Origin: Nitrincola alkalilacustris | GTDB taxonomy: Bacteria > Pseudomonadota > Gammaproteobacteria > Pseudomonadales > Balneatricaceae | Assembly (NCBI RefSeq): GCF_008973755.1 | Contig: NZ_WBOM01000013.1 | Location: forward strand, 1-64,000 | Length of the DNA: 64,000 bases | Direction of reading: 5' to 3' | Shown: positions 17,083 to 25,831 of the stretch, piece after piece | Position numbering within the stretch: position 1 is the first letter of the stretch | Layout: each line of letters begins with the position of its first letter | The notes under the pieces: model-generated | Told to the model about the DNA's origin: nothing | The model's input: the letters and a program-made list of their open reading frames with translations, nothing else | The model's database searches: none | Translations under genes and position numbers: made by a program

Positions 17083-18791
17083 GACAGCCCTCCTTCATCG
17101 CTGGCGGGGTGCAAAGGCGGATTATTTTTCTCCGGGTCGCGCCGCTGTTTGATCTGTTGGCGCTGAATGCGCTCCAGTCGATCCGTTTCGGCCGACTCTT
17201 CTTTCTCTAATTCCAGCTCTGCTGCCAGGGTTTGGCGTTCTCGCTCAACCAGCTCCATCCGGCGTTCGATGTCCAGCAAACGTTGCTTGCGCTTTAGTTG
17301 CCGGCGTCGCTCAGCCGTAGCCTCCTCTCGTTCTCGGGTCGCGCGCGCGGTGCCCATCAGCACCTCAGAGCCATGCTCGTAAACATCGGCAAGGTAGATG
17401 CCATCACCCGATAGCAGCAGCTCGCGCTCCTGATTCGAATGGGCCGAACCGCGAGACTTCACAATCGATAGAGAGCGATTTCGTTCACCGCCGCGCACGT
17501 TGTAGTCAAGCACAATCCAGCTGTCAGCCAGTGTTGATACTTGGCCGAGTGTAGACTCACCCTCTGGATCGTCTATGCCGCTTAATGATGTGAGCACGGT
17601 GGTGATACCCCGGCGGCGCACCAGATCTATCAGGTGCTCGGTCGCCATGCTTGCCCCTTCGGTGCCACTGGCCTTGTACAGTGCGGAGACTGGGTCGATC
17701 ACCAGGCAATGAGGATCGAAAGAGTCAAGCAGGCGGCGTAGAATTAAAAAGTGCTCGGTCACCCGCAAGGAGTAGGCGGATAGATCCTCGAATCGGATCA
17801 GTCCGGCTTCAATATGGGCGCGCAATTTGATCCCGACAGAAGCCAGGTTGCGCACGTACGGGGCTTCCATTTCGTCAAAGCTCACATATAAAGTGCGCTC
17901 GCCTCGCAGGGCGGCGGTCTGCGCGAAACTGCCGGCGAGGGTGCTCTTGGCGGTACCAGGGCGGCCTGAGATCAGTAGGCTCGATCCACGGTAAATGCCC
18001 CCGTCAAGCAGCTTATCCAGACGCTTGATGCCGGTGCTGAGCCGTTCGTTGCTCGCTATCACCTCATCAACGGGTAGATGTTCATGATAGGGGAGCTGAA
18101 TACCCTCGTCGTCGATAATCATCGGTAGCTCGTCTGCCAGGTGCCCGGAACCCCGGAACTTGGAGATGCGCAGTGACCGGTTGAGCTGTTGGTTAACCAA
18201 CCGCGCGGACAGCACAAGGGTCGCTGATAGCAGATACTCAATCCCCTCCAGGTGGGCTGGTGCCATGCTGTCGCCGATGGCCTTGCCACTCAGCAGGAGG
18301 GTCCACCCGTTGTTTTCACAGTATTCGTTGATGAGTCGCACTTGGTCGATCGCGACTCGTGGATCTGGCTGGTACTGCAGCAGCTGATCAATACCGTCGA
18401 ACACAACCCAGGTTGCGCGAGTCTTTGCGATGGTCGCCGCGACAATGCTGAGTAGGCCCTCGATATCGAATTCGCCCGCTGCCTCGGTATTGAAGCGCGG
18501 ACGAGCGTCGATCAATTGCCAGCGATCAGACTCCTGGAGGTGCACTCCCCAAGAGAACGAGGCTGCGTCACGTTTCACCTGTGCCGGTGATTCCTCAAAG
18601 GTTACGAACACGCCGCCCTCGCCGCGCTCAATGGCACGGGCCAGTATCTGGAGACTCAAGACCGTCTTACCCGCTGCAGCCTGGCCGAGTAAAAGTGTCA
18701 CCTGACCCGACGGTAGGCCTCCACCAGTGATATTATCCAGGCCGATGATGCCGGTTTTAAGCTTTTGCAATTTAGTCTCTTTTTCGCTCAT
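17079..18791 (-). CDS. kaiC: KaiC-family double-domain ATPase
   Basis: A 570-residue protein from ATG 18791 (a longer frame to 18935 would run into the upstream gene). Two RecA-like domains are present: CI with Walker A GQAAAGKT at 36-43 and the Glu pair E66-E67 (FVTFEES), and CII with GRPGTAKS at 276-283 and D306-E307 (YVSFDEM). CII has the phosphosite pair S419-T420 in GQVSTLADS, aligning with Ser431/Thr432 of Synechococcus KaiC. The first catalytic Glu of CII is Asp. Residues about 484-552 form a charged coiled coil not present in clock KaiC. It probably acts as an ATP-driven phospho-switch with KaiB and perhaps the c-di-GMP enzyme encoded 13 bp upstream. Confidence 0.9.
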   Translation of the reverse strand: MSEKETKLQKLKTGIIGLDNITGGGLPSGQVTLLLGQAAAGKTVLSLQILARAIERGEGGVFVTFEESPAQVKRDAASFSWGVHLQESDRWQLIDARPRFNTEAAGEFDIEGLLSIVAATIAKTRATWVVFDGIDQLLQYQPDPRVAIDQVRLINEYCENNGWTLLLSGKAIGDSMAPAHLEGIEYLLSATLVLSARLVNQQLNRSLRISKFRGSGHLADELPMIIDDEGIQLPYHEHLPVDEVIASNERLSTGIKRLDKLLDGGIYRGSSLLISGRPGTAKSTLAGSFAQTAALRGERTLYVSFDEMEAPYVRNLASVGIKLRAHIEAGLIRFEDLSAYSLRVTEHFLILRRLLDSFDPHCLVIDPVSALYKASGTEGASMATEHLIDLVRRRGITTVLTSLSGIDDPEGESTLGQVSTLADSWIVLDYNVRGGERNRSLSIVKSRGSAHSNQERELLLSGDGIYLADVYEHGSEVLMGTARATREREEATAERRRQLKRKQRLLDIERRMELVERERQTLAAELELEKEESAETDRLERIQRQQIKQRRDPEKNNPPLHPASDEGGLS

Positions 18792-18804
18792 TATGCACGC
18801 CTTG

Positions 18805-20898
18805 TTAGTGGCCGGGGTCGGTCGTGAGTGGAAGTTTGCTTCTCTGTTCCAATAACCAGCGAAAGTCCTCTGCCTCCAGCGGCATGCTGTAGAAAAAGCC
18901 TTGACCGGAACGGCAACCCATCTCAATAAGGGCATTTCGCACCTCGGCGGACTCTATGCCCTCTGCTATGACTTCTGCATTCAATGCCTTGGCGAGCATG
19001 ATCACCATCTCGACGATATTGCGGCTAAAGGGATCTTCGAGCAACTTGAATACGAAACCCTGGTCAATCTTGATCTCATTGAAGGGATACCGCTGCAAGT
19101 ACAATAGTGAGGAATAGCCGGTCCCAAAATCATCCAACGACAGCCACACACCCATGTCGCGTAATACGGACATCTGGTTCAGCAGAACTGCTGACTCACG
19201 TTCGAACACACTTTCAGTGACTTCCAGCGCAAGTTCTTCCGGTGCCACTTCGGATTGATCGAGGGCGGTTCGTACCCGGCTTGCGAAATCACCCCTCTGA
19301 AACTGGATTATGGAAACGTTCACGGCCACACGCACAGGCTGCAGGCCGGCATTACGCCAGTCGCGCAGGTGTTGGCAGGCCCGATATAGCACCCAGTCGC
19401 CGATTGGTCCGATCATCTGGCTTTGTTCAGCGATGGGAATGAACTCTCCGGGTGAGATCAGCCCTCGAGTGGGGTGATTCCAGCGAATCAGTGCCTCGCA
19501 GGCGATGAGCGTACCGGTAGCCAGATCGACTTTGGGCTGGAAATGTAGTTCGAATTGGTCTTCAGCAAGCGCCAAGCGCAGCTCACGGGCCAACTCAATG
19601 CGCTTTTGAGTCTCTTTTTGAATACGTTTGCTGTAGGCAACCCAGGGTACGGACGTGTCCTGGCGATGCAGGGATAAAGCCCGTTCCGATTCGCGTAGCA
19701 GGTCTTCAATCGGGCGTTGGCGCTTTCCCAAACGGGTGTACCCCAGCCGTAATTCTATCTCGATATTGACGCTGGCAAGCTGGAAAGGGAGAGACAAGGA
19801 CTCAACCAGCCTGTTCAAGTATAGCTCTAGCGCCTCGCCATGAGCTGGTAGAATAAACAGTGTGAATTCGTCGCCGCCGATACGACCAGCCAGAATCTGT
19901 TCACCTGGCAGGTCTTTCAACCGACGACCAAACCTGGACAGCAGCCAATCACCAGCTTCGTGACCGTAGGCGTCATTGATATCTCGCAGGCGAGCAATAT
20001 TGAACGTCACTAAAGCTCCCGTAACCGGCCAGCCGTGTTGGTCAATGTGCTTTTGCATTTTCCGGGTGAAGCCGACAAAGTTGAAGAGGCCTGTCAGCGG
20101 GTCTTCGAAAGCAATTCGGTTGAGCGCTTGCTCGGCTTCCTTGAGCGCAGTGATATCCTGCTTGATAGCGACATAGTTGGTAATTCGTCCCGATTCGTCT
20201 TTGAGCGGCGAAATGACTTCGGACTCCCAGTACAGGGTGCCATCCTTGCGCCGGTTCTGCAGCTCGCCGGTCCAAACCTTCCCGGCAGTAATGGTTTCCC
20301 ACAATTCTTGATAGGCAGTCTCTGGTGTATGGCCGCTCTGGATGCTCGCTGGCGTATTGCCCAGGAGTTCCTCGCGACTGTACCCCGAGATTCTCTCGAA
20401 GGCAGGGTTGACGTATTCGATGCGACCTTCAAGGTCGGTAACCGCAACCGGGCTGGGGCTTTGCTCCGTGATGTGGGCCAGCTTGCGCAATTCCTGGTCA
20501 CGCGCACGAATCTCGGTTACATCGGTAATGACCGCGCCAAGCAGCGTATTCGGCTTATGGGGCAGATCGATCGGGTAATAGCGTACCAGAAGTTTGCGCA
20601 ACCCGAGCCCGGCGTAGTTCCATTCAGTTTCGTAGTGCTGGGCTTCTCCGGCAAAGCAGCGATCAATCCGGGGTTTTATGGTCTGCCTGAAATACTCTGC
20701 GCCAACCACATCTTCGACGGTGCGCTCCTCGATTTCCTCCAGCTGCAGCCCGTAAACATCCAGGTACGCCCTATTAGCCCACACATAGCAATAATTGGCA
20801 TCAATAATGCAAAAAAGGTCATCACCACCATCCAATAGATAGTGGAACTCTTCAAGACGCTCCCGGAAGTATTTCGATGCCTTCGTGTTGTTTGTCAT
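18805..20898 (-). CDS. PAS-PAS-GGDEF-EAL cyclic-di-GMP protein
   Basis: A 697-residue soluble signalling protein from ATG 20898 (TAAGG site upstream; a longer frame to 20946 has none). Order: PAS1 (YLLDGGDDLFCIIDANYCYV), PAS2 with PAC (ITEQSPSPVAVTDLEGRIEY and NRRKDGTLYWE), GGDEF with an intact motif RIGGDEF, and EAL with ACEALIRWNHP and the later ESVFERE and DDFGTGYSS motifs. Both the cyclase and phosphodiesterase signatures look catalytically complete. No membrane segment is seen, so it senses cytoplasmic signals through PAS. It is the first gene of an operon with kaiC (13-bp gap) and kaiB. Confidence 0.92.
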   Translation of the reverse strand: MTNNTKASKYFRERLEEFHYLLDGGDDLFCIIDANYCYVWANRAYLDVYGLQLEEIEERTVEDVVGAEYFRQTIKPRIDRCFAGEAQHYETEWNYAGLGLRKLLVRYYPIDLPHKPNTLLGAVITDVTEIRARDQELRKLAHITEQSPSPVAVTDLEGRIEYVNPAFERISGYSREELLGNTPASIQSGHTPETAYQELWETITAGKVWTGELQNRRKDGTLYWESEVISPLKDESGRITNYVAIKQDITALKEAEQALNRIAFEDPLTGLFNFVGFTRKMQKHIDQHGWPVTGALVTFNIARLRDINDAYGHEAGDWLLSRFGRRLKDLPGEQILAGRIGGDEFTLFILPAHGEALELYLNRLVESLSLPFQLASVNIEIELRLGYTRLGKRQRPIEDLLRESERALSLHRQDTSVPWVAYSKRIQKETQKRIELARELRLALAEDQFELHFQPKVDLATGTLIACEALIRWNHPTRGLISPGEFIPIAEQSQMIGPIGDWVLYRACQHLRDWRNAGLQPVRVAVNVSIIQFQRGDFASRVRTALDQSEVAPEELALEVTESVFERESAVLLNQMSVLRDMGVWLSLDDFGTGYSSLLYLQRYPFNEIKIDQGFVFKLLEDPFSRNIVEMVIMLAKALNAEVIAEGIESAEVRNALIEMGCRSGQGFFYSMPLEAEDFRWLLEQRSKLPLTTDPGH

Positions 20899-21157
20899 AT
20901 CAAAAGCCTTACTAACTCCAAGCTTCGGGAGTGTGTGGCAACGCATTATGGTGGGCGTTTTAAAACATCAATTTGACAGGCTGCTGCATCGATTCGAATT
21001 ATTATAATCCATAACCGAAAAAAAGCTATGGAGTCGGCACGCTACATGCTTGCATGCTGTGCGTTGCGTCCGACCAGCCGCGCTTGGCAAAAGCAGGCCT
21101 GGCTGGCCGCTGCACCCCTTTTTCAGTTTTATAACCCACGGTGAAGGCAGCATTTCT

Positions 21158-21986
21158 TCATTGATATTCGATATTAAATGCTGACTTCATCATCTCCTGT
21201 TCGGCGCGTGAAATACCGATAGCGTTGGCCATATCTCGCCACTTGCCGACAGCAGTCAGCACTTCGATGAAGATCGCCTCGGCCTCCTCCTTTGCAAGCT
21301 GGAAAAAGTCGATCACCTCGAATGCGAGCTCATAGCTCAGACGGTTGTCCTTGTCATCGATGTTGAGGTGCAAACCATTGGCGAGCGCTGTTGGATTGAT
21401 ATCGTATGCGGGCGACAGCCTCCAGCCCTCACCGTCGAAGAGGAAGCCGTGGTTGCGCAGATGATCATCGACATTGGACACGGCGATATTAAAGACGATA
21501 CGGCGCCATAGCTGTGCCAGATCCAACTTGCCTTGCGTGCCCTGGTTGGTCAGAAACTCGGCGAGTTCCAAATAGCTCGCCATCAAGAAGCGGACCCTCC
21601 AGGCTGGTTTTGAAGCGGAGAGCGCCCATGCGGTACTCATCATAGACACCCAGCAGGTAGTCGCTTTCTTGTAGAGTGCTCGGGCGGCGATTCTCCTGAC
21701 GAGCTAATGCCGCTTCGCGTCGCTGCATCAAAAGGCGACCCCATCGGTCTGGGCAGGAATCAAGAAAAGTCCTGAAATTATTTCCATCACCCTTATGCTG
21801 GCTGCCTGTAAACAGATGAAGATCAGGATCAAGCTTCAGATAGGGGGCATCGTCCCGCTGAAGCCATTCATCGGCATAGGCGAAGCTGAAATGCTCTTTG
21901 CCGCGTATCTGGTCCGCCGTCAGGGTGCCGATCAGGACAGGTTCGTTTTCGATCCAGTCAGCAAAGGCATAAATATTACGGCTCAT
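21158..21986 (-). pseudogene. hipA: hipA-like toxin kinase gene with internal deletion and frameshift
   Basis: Two frames make up one broken gene. The first (21986 to about 21600) gives the HipA N-terminus through DRWGRLLMQRREA, YLLGVYDEYRMGALRFK and SLEGP. The second (from about 21600 to 21158, another frame) resumes at MASYLELAEFLTNQG and continues through LWRRIVFNIAVSNVDDHLRN and GWRLSPAYDINP. Intact HipA is about 410-440 residues; roughly 150 residues between these points, including the ATP-binding loop, are missing. The remnant keeps the N-VDD-H catalytic-type segment but cannot make a full kinase. The start overlaps hipB by 4 bp. Confidence 0.85.
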
Positions 21987-22471
21987 GTGTCCTCTCCATT
22001 TGACGTTGCTGTTGAGGGGCCGTCCTGCTCGCTCCTCCCCCGATTATCTTCCTTGTTTGCACGAGTCTTGGCCAACGCCATGAGTGATTGTATACGTTGG
22101 GAGCCTCCTGATTCAGATGCCTGTGCAGAGGTTGTTGTCTCACGTCGGATTGGCGCGTTACTCGACCTGGAGGCTTTGAGCAGTTCAATGTCCTGAAGCT
22201 TACGCCCCATATCGTCATCAGATGCCACTTTGGCCAGGTCCTCAGCCAGCCCCAGTACCGCCAGCACGCGCAGGTAGTGTCCGATAGACACAGTAGATTC
22301 GCCCCGCTCGATGTTGCGCAGCGTGGGTTTTGAGAGCCCTGTCCGCTCAGCGATCATTGTCTGGGTGATTTTGCGACGCTTCATTGCCAGTCGGATATTC
22401 TCTCCCAACTGCTCAAGCATCTTCTGTTCTTTGGGGAAGACAATGGCTTGTCGTTTTTGCTTGGTATTCAT
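21983..22471 (-). CDS. hipB: HipB-like XRE-family antitoxin/repressor
   Basis: A 162-residue protein with an XRE helix-turn-helix: LGENIRLAMKRRKITQTMIA then ERTGLSKPTLRNIERGE at about residues 22-58. The C-terminal 80 residues are low-complexity and polar. It is the DNA-binding partner of HipA, which follows with a 4-bp overlap but is broken. Start 22471 has no clear ribosome site; an internal start at 22420 (MLEQLGENIR) is possible. A near-perfect inverted repeat directly upstream is the likely operator. Confidence 0.82.
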   Translation of the reverse strand: MNTKQKRQAIVFPKEQKMLEQLGENIRLAMKRRKITQTMIAERTGLSKPTLRNIERGESTVSIGHYLRVLAVLGLAEDLAKVASDDDMGRKLQDIELLKASRSSNAPIRRETTTSAQASESGGSQRIQSLMALAKTRANKEDNRGRSEQDGPSTATSNGEDT

Positions 22472-22516
22472 AAAACTATATTTTCATAAATTTTTAATAA
22501 ATGAAAGTATAGTTTT
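22472..22516 (-). promoter_or_regulatory. Inverted repeat upstream of hipB, probable HipB operator
   Basis: Arms AAAACTATATTTTCAT (22472-22487) and ATGAAAGTATAGTTTT (22501-22516) pair at 15 of 16 positions around a 13-nt AT spacer. It touches the hipB start, as expected of an autoregulatory site for an XRE antitoxin. Confidence 0.6.
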
Positions 22517-22657
22517 ATTATTGGTATTAGCAAGGTGATTACTTTACAAGCTCTTCTATAAATTGTATAAAATATACAATATTAATCGAATCAACCGACA
22601 TCTGTCGCGAGCGCTATAATCGAGCCTCGTCTGACCCAACCTAACGAAGGTAGAGCC

Positions 22658-23602
22658 ATGAACGATACTATTTTTAACGGCTGCATCCCCGCCCTGATGA
22701 CGCCCTGTACGCCAGCGCGCAAACCCGATTTTGATGCATTGGTAGCCAAGGGCCGTGAGTTGATTGATATAGGCATGAGTGCAGTTGTCTATTGTGGCTC
22801 TATGGGAGACTGGCCGTTACTGACCGAAGGGGAACGACAGGAAGGCGTCGCTCGGCTGGTGGCGGCCGGTGTTCCGACGATTGTAGGCACAGGGGCCGTG
22901 AACAGTCGTGAGGCTGTCTCTCACGCTGCCCATGCCGCAGCGGTAGGTGCACAGGGTTTGATGGTGATTCCGCGTGTATTGTCACGGGGCACATCAGTGT
23001 CTGCGCAAAAAGCGCATTTCTCAGCCATTCTGAATGCGGCCCCTGCTCTGCCAGCCGTGATTTACAACAGCCCCTACTATGGCTTTGCCACCCGCGCCGA
23101 TCTGTTCTTTGAGTTGCGTGAGCAGCATCTAAACCTGATTGGATTCAAGGAGTTCGGTGGGGCTGCGGATCTGCGTTATGCGGCGGAGCATATCACTTCA
23201 AAGGATGAGGCGGTGACGCTGATGGTCGGGGTCGATACCACTGTGTTTCATGGTTTCGTTAATTGCGGTGCGACAGGAGCCATCACAGGTATCGGCAACG
23301 CCCTGCCACGGGAGGTGCTACAACTGGTTGCCCTGTGCAGGAAGGCAGCCGAGGGGGATGTGCAGGCACGTCGCCTGGCTCTGGAACTGGAATCAGCGCT
23401 GGGTGTGCTCTCCTCCTTTGATGAGGGCGCGGATCTGGTGCTCTACTATAAGTATCTGATGGTGTTGAACGGAGACGAGGAGTACGCCCTGCACTTCAAT
23501 GAGACGGATGCGTTGAGCCAGTCACAGCGCCACTATGCTGAAAACCAGTACCGCCTGTTCCGCAGTTGGTATGAGCAGTGGTCGGCATCACTGAATGGCT
23601 AA
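22658..23602 (+). CDS. DapA-family lyase (dihydrodipicolinate synthase superfamily)
   Basis: A 314-residue TIM-barrel Schiff-base aldolase. Conserved blocks are IPALMTPCTP, YCGSMGDWPLLTEGER, the tyrosine motif VIYNSPYYG (Y136/Y140) and the Schiff-base lysine K164 in LIGFKEFGG. The sequence reads closer to the Pseudomonas lhpC-type deaminase (1-pyrroline-4-hydroxy-2-carboxylate, hydroxyproline catabolism) than to lysine-pathway DapA, as recalled rather than searched. No other hydroxyproline gene is visible. It heads a block of transport and catabolic genes on the same strand, although 378 bp separates it from the transporter. Confidence 0.82.
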   Translation: MNDTIFNGCIPALMTPCTPARKPDFDALVAKGRELIDIGMSAVVYCGSMGDWPLLTEGERQEGVARLVAAGVPTIVGTGAVNSREAVSHAAHAAAVGAQGLMVIPRVLSRGTSVSAQKAHFSAILNAAPALPAVIYNSPYYGFATRADLFFELREQHLNLIGFKEFGGAADLRYAAEHITSKDEAVTLMVGVDTTVFHGFVNCGATGAITGIGNALPREVLQLVALCRKAAEGDVQARRLALELESALGVLSSFDEGADLVLYYKYLMVLNGDEEYALHFNETDALSQSQRHYAENQYRLFRSWYEQWSASLNG

Positions 23603-23980
23603 GTGGCGACTAAGTAAAACGTCGATAACTATTCCCGATGACATTACGGTCATAGTGGCTCAATTGTCGCCATTGATTACTGGTAATTATTCAAAACGGC
23701 ATCCCTGTTCAGGGGTGCCAGCCCTCCAGCCTTACCCTATCTGTCAATCCTGAAGGCTATCCAGACAAGCCATCCAGACAAGCCATCCAGGCAATCTCTT
23801 CTGATCTCTATTACTCTGACGCTGATATAGCAGCGTCGCATTTTTATCTATTTATGTCGTATATTTTCGGTTTCCTCTGACACCCAAAGGGTACTTTAAT
23901 CAGACACCTTTAGGGCGGTGCAGAGGGAACTGGCAGTCCTGTGATAACAATAATGAAACCGGGTAGAAAGAGGTGTTCCC
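23603..23980. other. Intergenic, before ABC transporter
   Basis: About 378 bp with no gene seen. It holds a short tandem repeat at 23761-23796 and presumably the promoter of the transporter operon. A ribosome site AAGAGG lies before the TTG start at 23981. Confidence 0.5.
23761..23796 (+). repeat. 13-bp tandem repeat CCAGACAAGCCAT
   Basis: Units at 23761-23773 and 23774-23786 are identical; a third, degenerate unit (CCAGGCAATC) follows. It looks like a slippage-prone microsatellite or a tandem protein site upstream of the transporter operon. Confidence 0.7.
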
Positions 23981-24625
23981 TTGGACATTATCAACTTTCT
24001 GATGCAGAACATCGATCTGCTGCTGAAACTGACGCTGGAGCATATCTCTCTGGTGGCGGTAGCGGTGGGTCTGGCAACCCTGACGGGTGTGCCGATCGGA
24101 ATCGCAATCACGCAGAATGAGCAGGCTGCCAGAGTGGTGCTCTATATTGCGTCAATCATCATCACCATTCCATCGATTGCCCTGTTCGGCATCATGATTC
24201 CTGTTCTCTCCATCATCGGGCATGGCATCGGCTATCTGCCTGCAGTGATTGCGGTGCTGCTCTACTCGCAGCTGCCGATCATTCGCAACACCTATACCGC
24301 GATCAATAATGTCAGTCCGGCACTGCGTGAGGCCGCGCGAGGTATCGGCATGAGTCCGTTACAGCGCTTGCGCATGGTCGAAATTCCCTTGGCGATTCCG
24401 GTCATCATGGCCGGTGTCAGAACCGCTGTGGTGATGAATATCGGAGTGATGGCGATTGCGGCCTATATCGGTGCCGGTGGTCTGGGAGTCCTGATCAGTC
24501 GGGGTATCAGCCAGAGTGACCCGCGACAGCTGATCGTCGGTGCGATCGCTGTCAGCATTCTCGCAATTATTGCCGACTATGCGCTGCTCTGGCTGCAGCG
24601 TCGCCTGACCCCTCGGGGCATCTGA
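23981..24625 (+). CDS. ABC permease, OpuC/OsmW-type quaternary amine importer
   Basis: A 214-residue inner-membrane permease with about five or six hydrophobic helices and the EAA loop LREAARGIGMSPLQRLRMVE, then the AYIGAGGLGVLISRGI signature of the betaine family. The start is TTG at 23981 behind AAGAGG. It pairs with a second permease at 25832 around an ATPase that has CBS domains, the layout of yehWXYZ/osmVWXY and opuC. Such systems import glycine betaine, choline or related osmolytes or nutrients. Confidence 0.88.
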   Translation: MDIINFLMQNIDLLLKLTLEHISLVAVAVGLATLTGVPIGIAITQNEQAARVVLYIASIIITIPSIALFGIMIPVLSIIGHGIGYLPAVIAVLLYSQLPIIRNTYTAINNVSPALREAARGIGMSPLQRLRMVEIPLAIPVIMAGVRTAVVMNIGVMAIAAYIGAGGLGVLISRGISQSDPRQLIVGAIAVSILAIIADYALLWLQRRLTPRGI

Positions 24626-24655
24626 ATACCGAATTCACGTTTGCAGGAAAGAAAA

Positions 24656-25819
24656 ATGATAACCATCGATAACCTGACAAAGATTTTTGAAACCGAGAAT
24701 GGCCCTGTCACTGCAGCTGACCATATCAGTATGGAGGTACCGGAGGGGGAGATCTGTGTACTGCTTGGTCCATCCGGTTGTGGCAAGACAACCACGCTGA
24801 AGATGGTGAACCGCATCGTCCCGCCTACGTCCGGACGGGTGCTGATCAATGGTGAGGATACCACGGGACTGAACACCGTCGATCTGCGACGCCAGATAGG
24901 CTATGTGATTCAGCAGATAGGACTCTTCCCGAATATGACCATTGAAGAGAACATCAGCGTGGTGCCGCGCCTGCTGGGCTGGGATAAGGCTCGTTACAAA
25001 GCGCGGGCGACAGAGCTGCTGGATATGGTGGCACTGGACCCGTCGATCTTTCTCAAACGCTATCCGCGTGAGTTGTCGGGTGGGCAGCAGCAACGGGTGG
25101 GGGTGATCCGTGCCCTGGCGGCTGATCCGCCGGTGATGCTGATGGATGAGCCCTTCGGTGCGATAGATCCGATCAACCGTGAGATTATTCAGGATGAGTT
25201 CCTGAAAATGCAGAAGGAGCTGCGCAAGACCATCATGTTCGTCAGCCACGATATTGATGAAGCGGTGAAGATGGCCAATCGGATTGCGATCTTCCGCACC
25301 GGTAAGTTGGTGCAGTATGACACGCCGGATAATCTGCTGGCGCATCCGATCGATGACTTTGTCGAGAGCTTTGTCGGTGATGATCGCGCCCTTAAGCGGC
25401 TGAGGCTGGTGCGGGTCGGCCAGGTAATCGAACAGTCGGCACCCTCTGTACGCATGGGGGATTCACTGGAGCATGCGTTCCGCCTGATGGAGCAGCACGG
25501 CTATACCCAGGCCATTGTTCTGGTGAACGAACAGCAGCAGCCGATCGGCTATGTCTCACGAGCTGTGGCTCAGACGACTCAGGGATTCTGCGGTGAGCAT
25601 TACTTCGGTCTGAAGGCGACGGCCCATATCGAGGATGATCTGCGCAAGGTGGCTTCACTGATGTTCAACCATGACACCACCTGGTTGCCCTGCACTGATT
25701 CGACGGGGCGCTTTGTCGGCCAGGTCACTCAGCGTGGAGTCACCCATTATCTGGGTGCAACCTATCATGCACAGTCGGATACGGCTGCTCTGAAACATGT
25801 CGCTGCGCAGGCAGAATAG
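24656..25819 (+). CDS. ABC ATPase with CBS domains, OpuCA/OsmV-type
   Basis: A 387-residue ATPase from ATG 24656, chosen because GCAGGAAAG precedes it. Walker A GPSGCGKTT lies near residue 36-44, signature LSGGQQQR and Walker B VMLMDEPFG follow, then the switch His in FVSHDIDEA. The C-terminal third (from about 255) holds a CBS pair, which senses ionic strength or adenine nucleotides in OpuA-type importers. It lies between two permease genes, with 30 bp and 12 bp gaps, so it belongs to a single operon. Confidence 0.92.
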   Translation: MITIDNLTKIFETENGPVTAADHISMEVPEGEICVLLGPSGCGKTTTLKMVNRIVPPTSGRVLINGEDTTGLNTVDLRRQIGYVIQQIGLFPNMTIEENISVVPRLLGWDKARYKARATELLDMVALDPSIFLKRYPRELSGGQQQRVGVIRALAADPPVMLMDEPFGAIDPINREIIQDEFLKMQKELRKTIMFVSHDIDEAVKMANRIAIFRTGKLVQYDTPDNLLAHPIDDFVESFVGDDRALKRLRLVRVGQVIEQSAPSVRMGDSLEHAFRLMEQHGYTQAIVLVNEQQQPIGYVSRAVAQTTQGFCGEHYFGLKATAHIEDDLRKVASLMFNHDTTWLPCTDSTGRFVGQVTQRGVTHYLGATYHAQSDTAALKHVAAQAE

Positions 25820-25831
25820 GGGAGACAACAT

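Noticed and set aside
20035-20838. 267-codon plus-strand frame opposite the GGDEF-EAL gene
   Set aside because: Antisense shadow of a gene with clear domains.
24635-25345. 236-codon minus-strand frame opposite the ABC ATPase
   Set aside because: Antisense shadow of a canonical ATPase.
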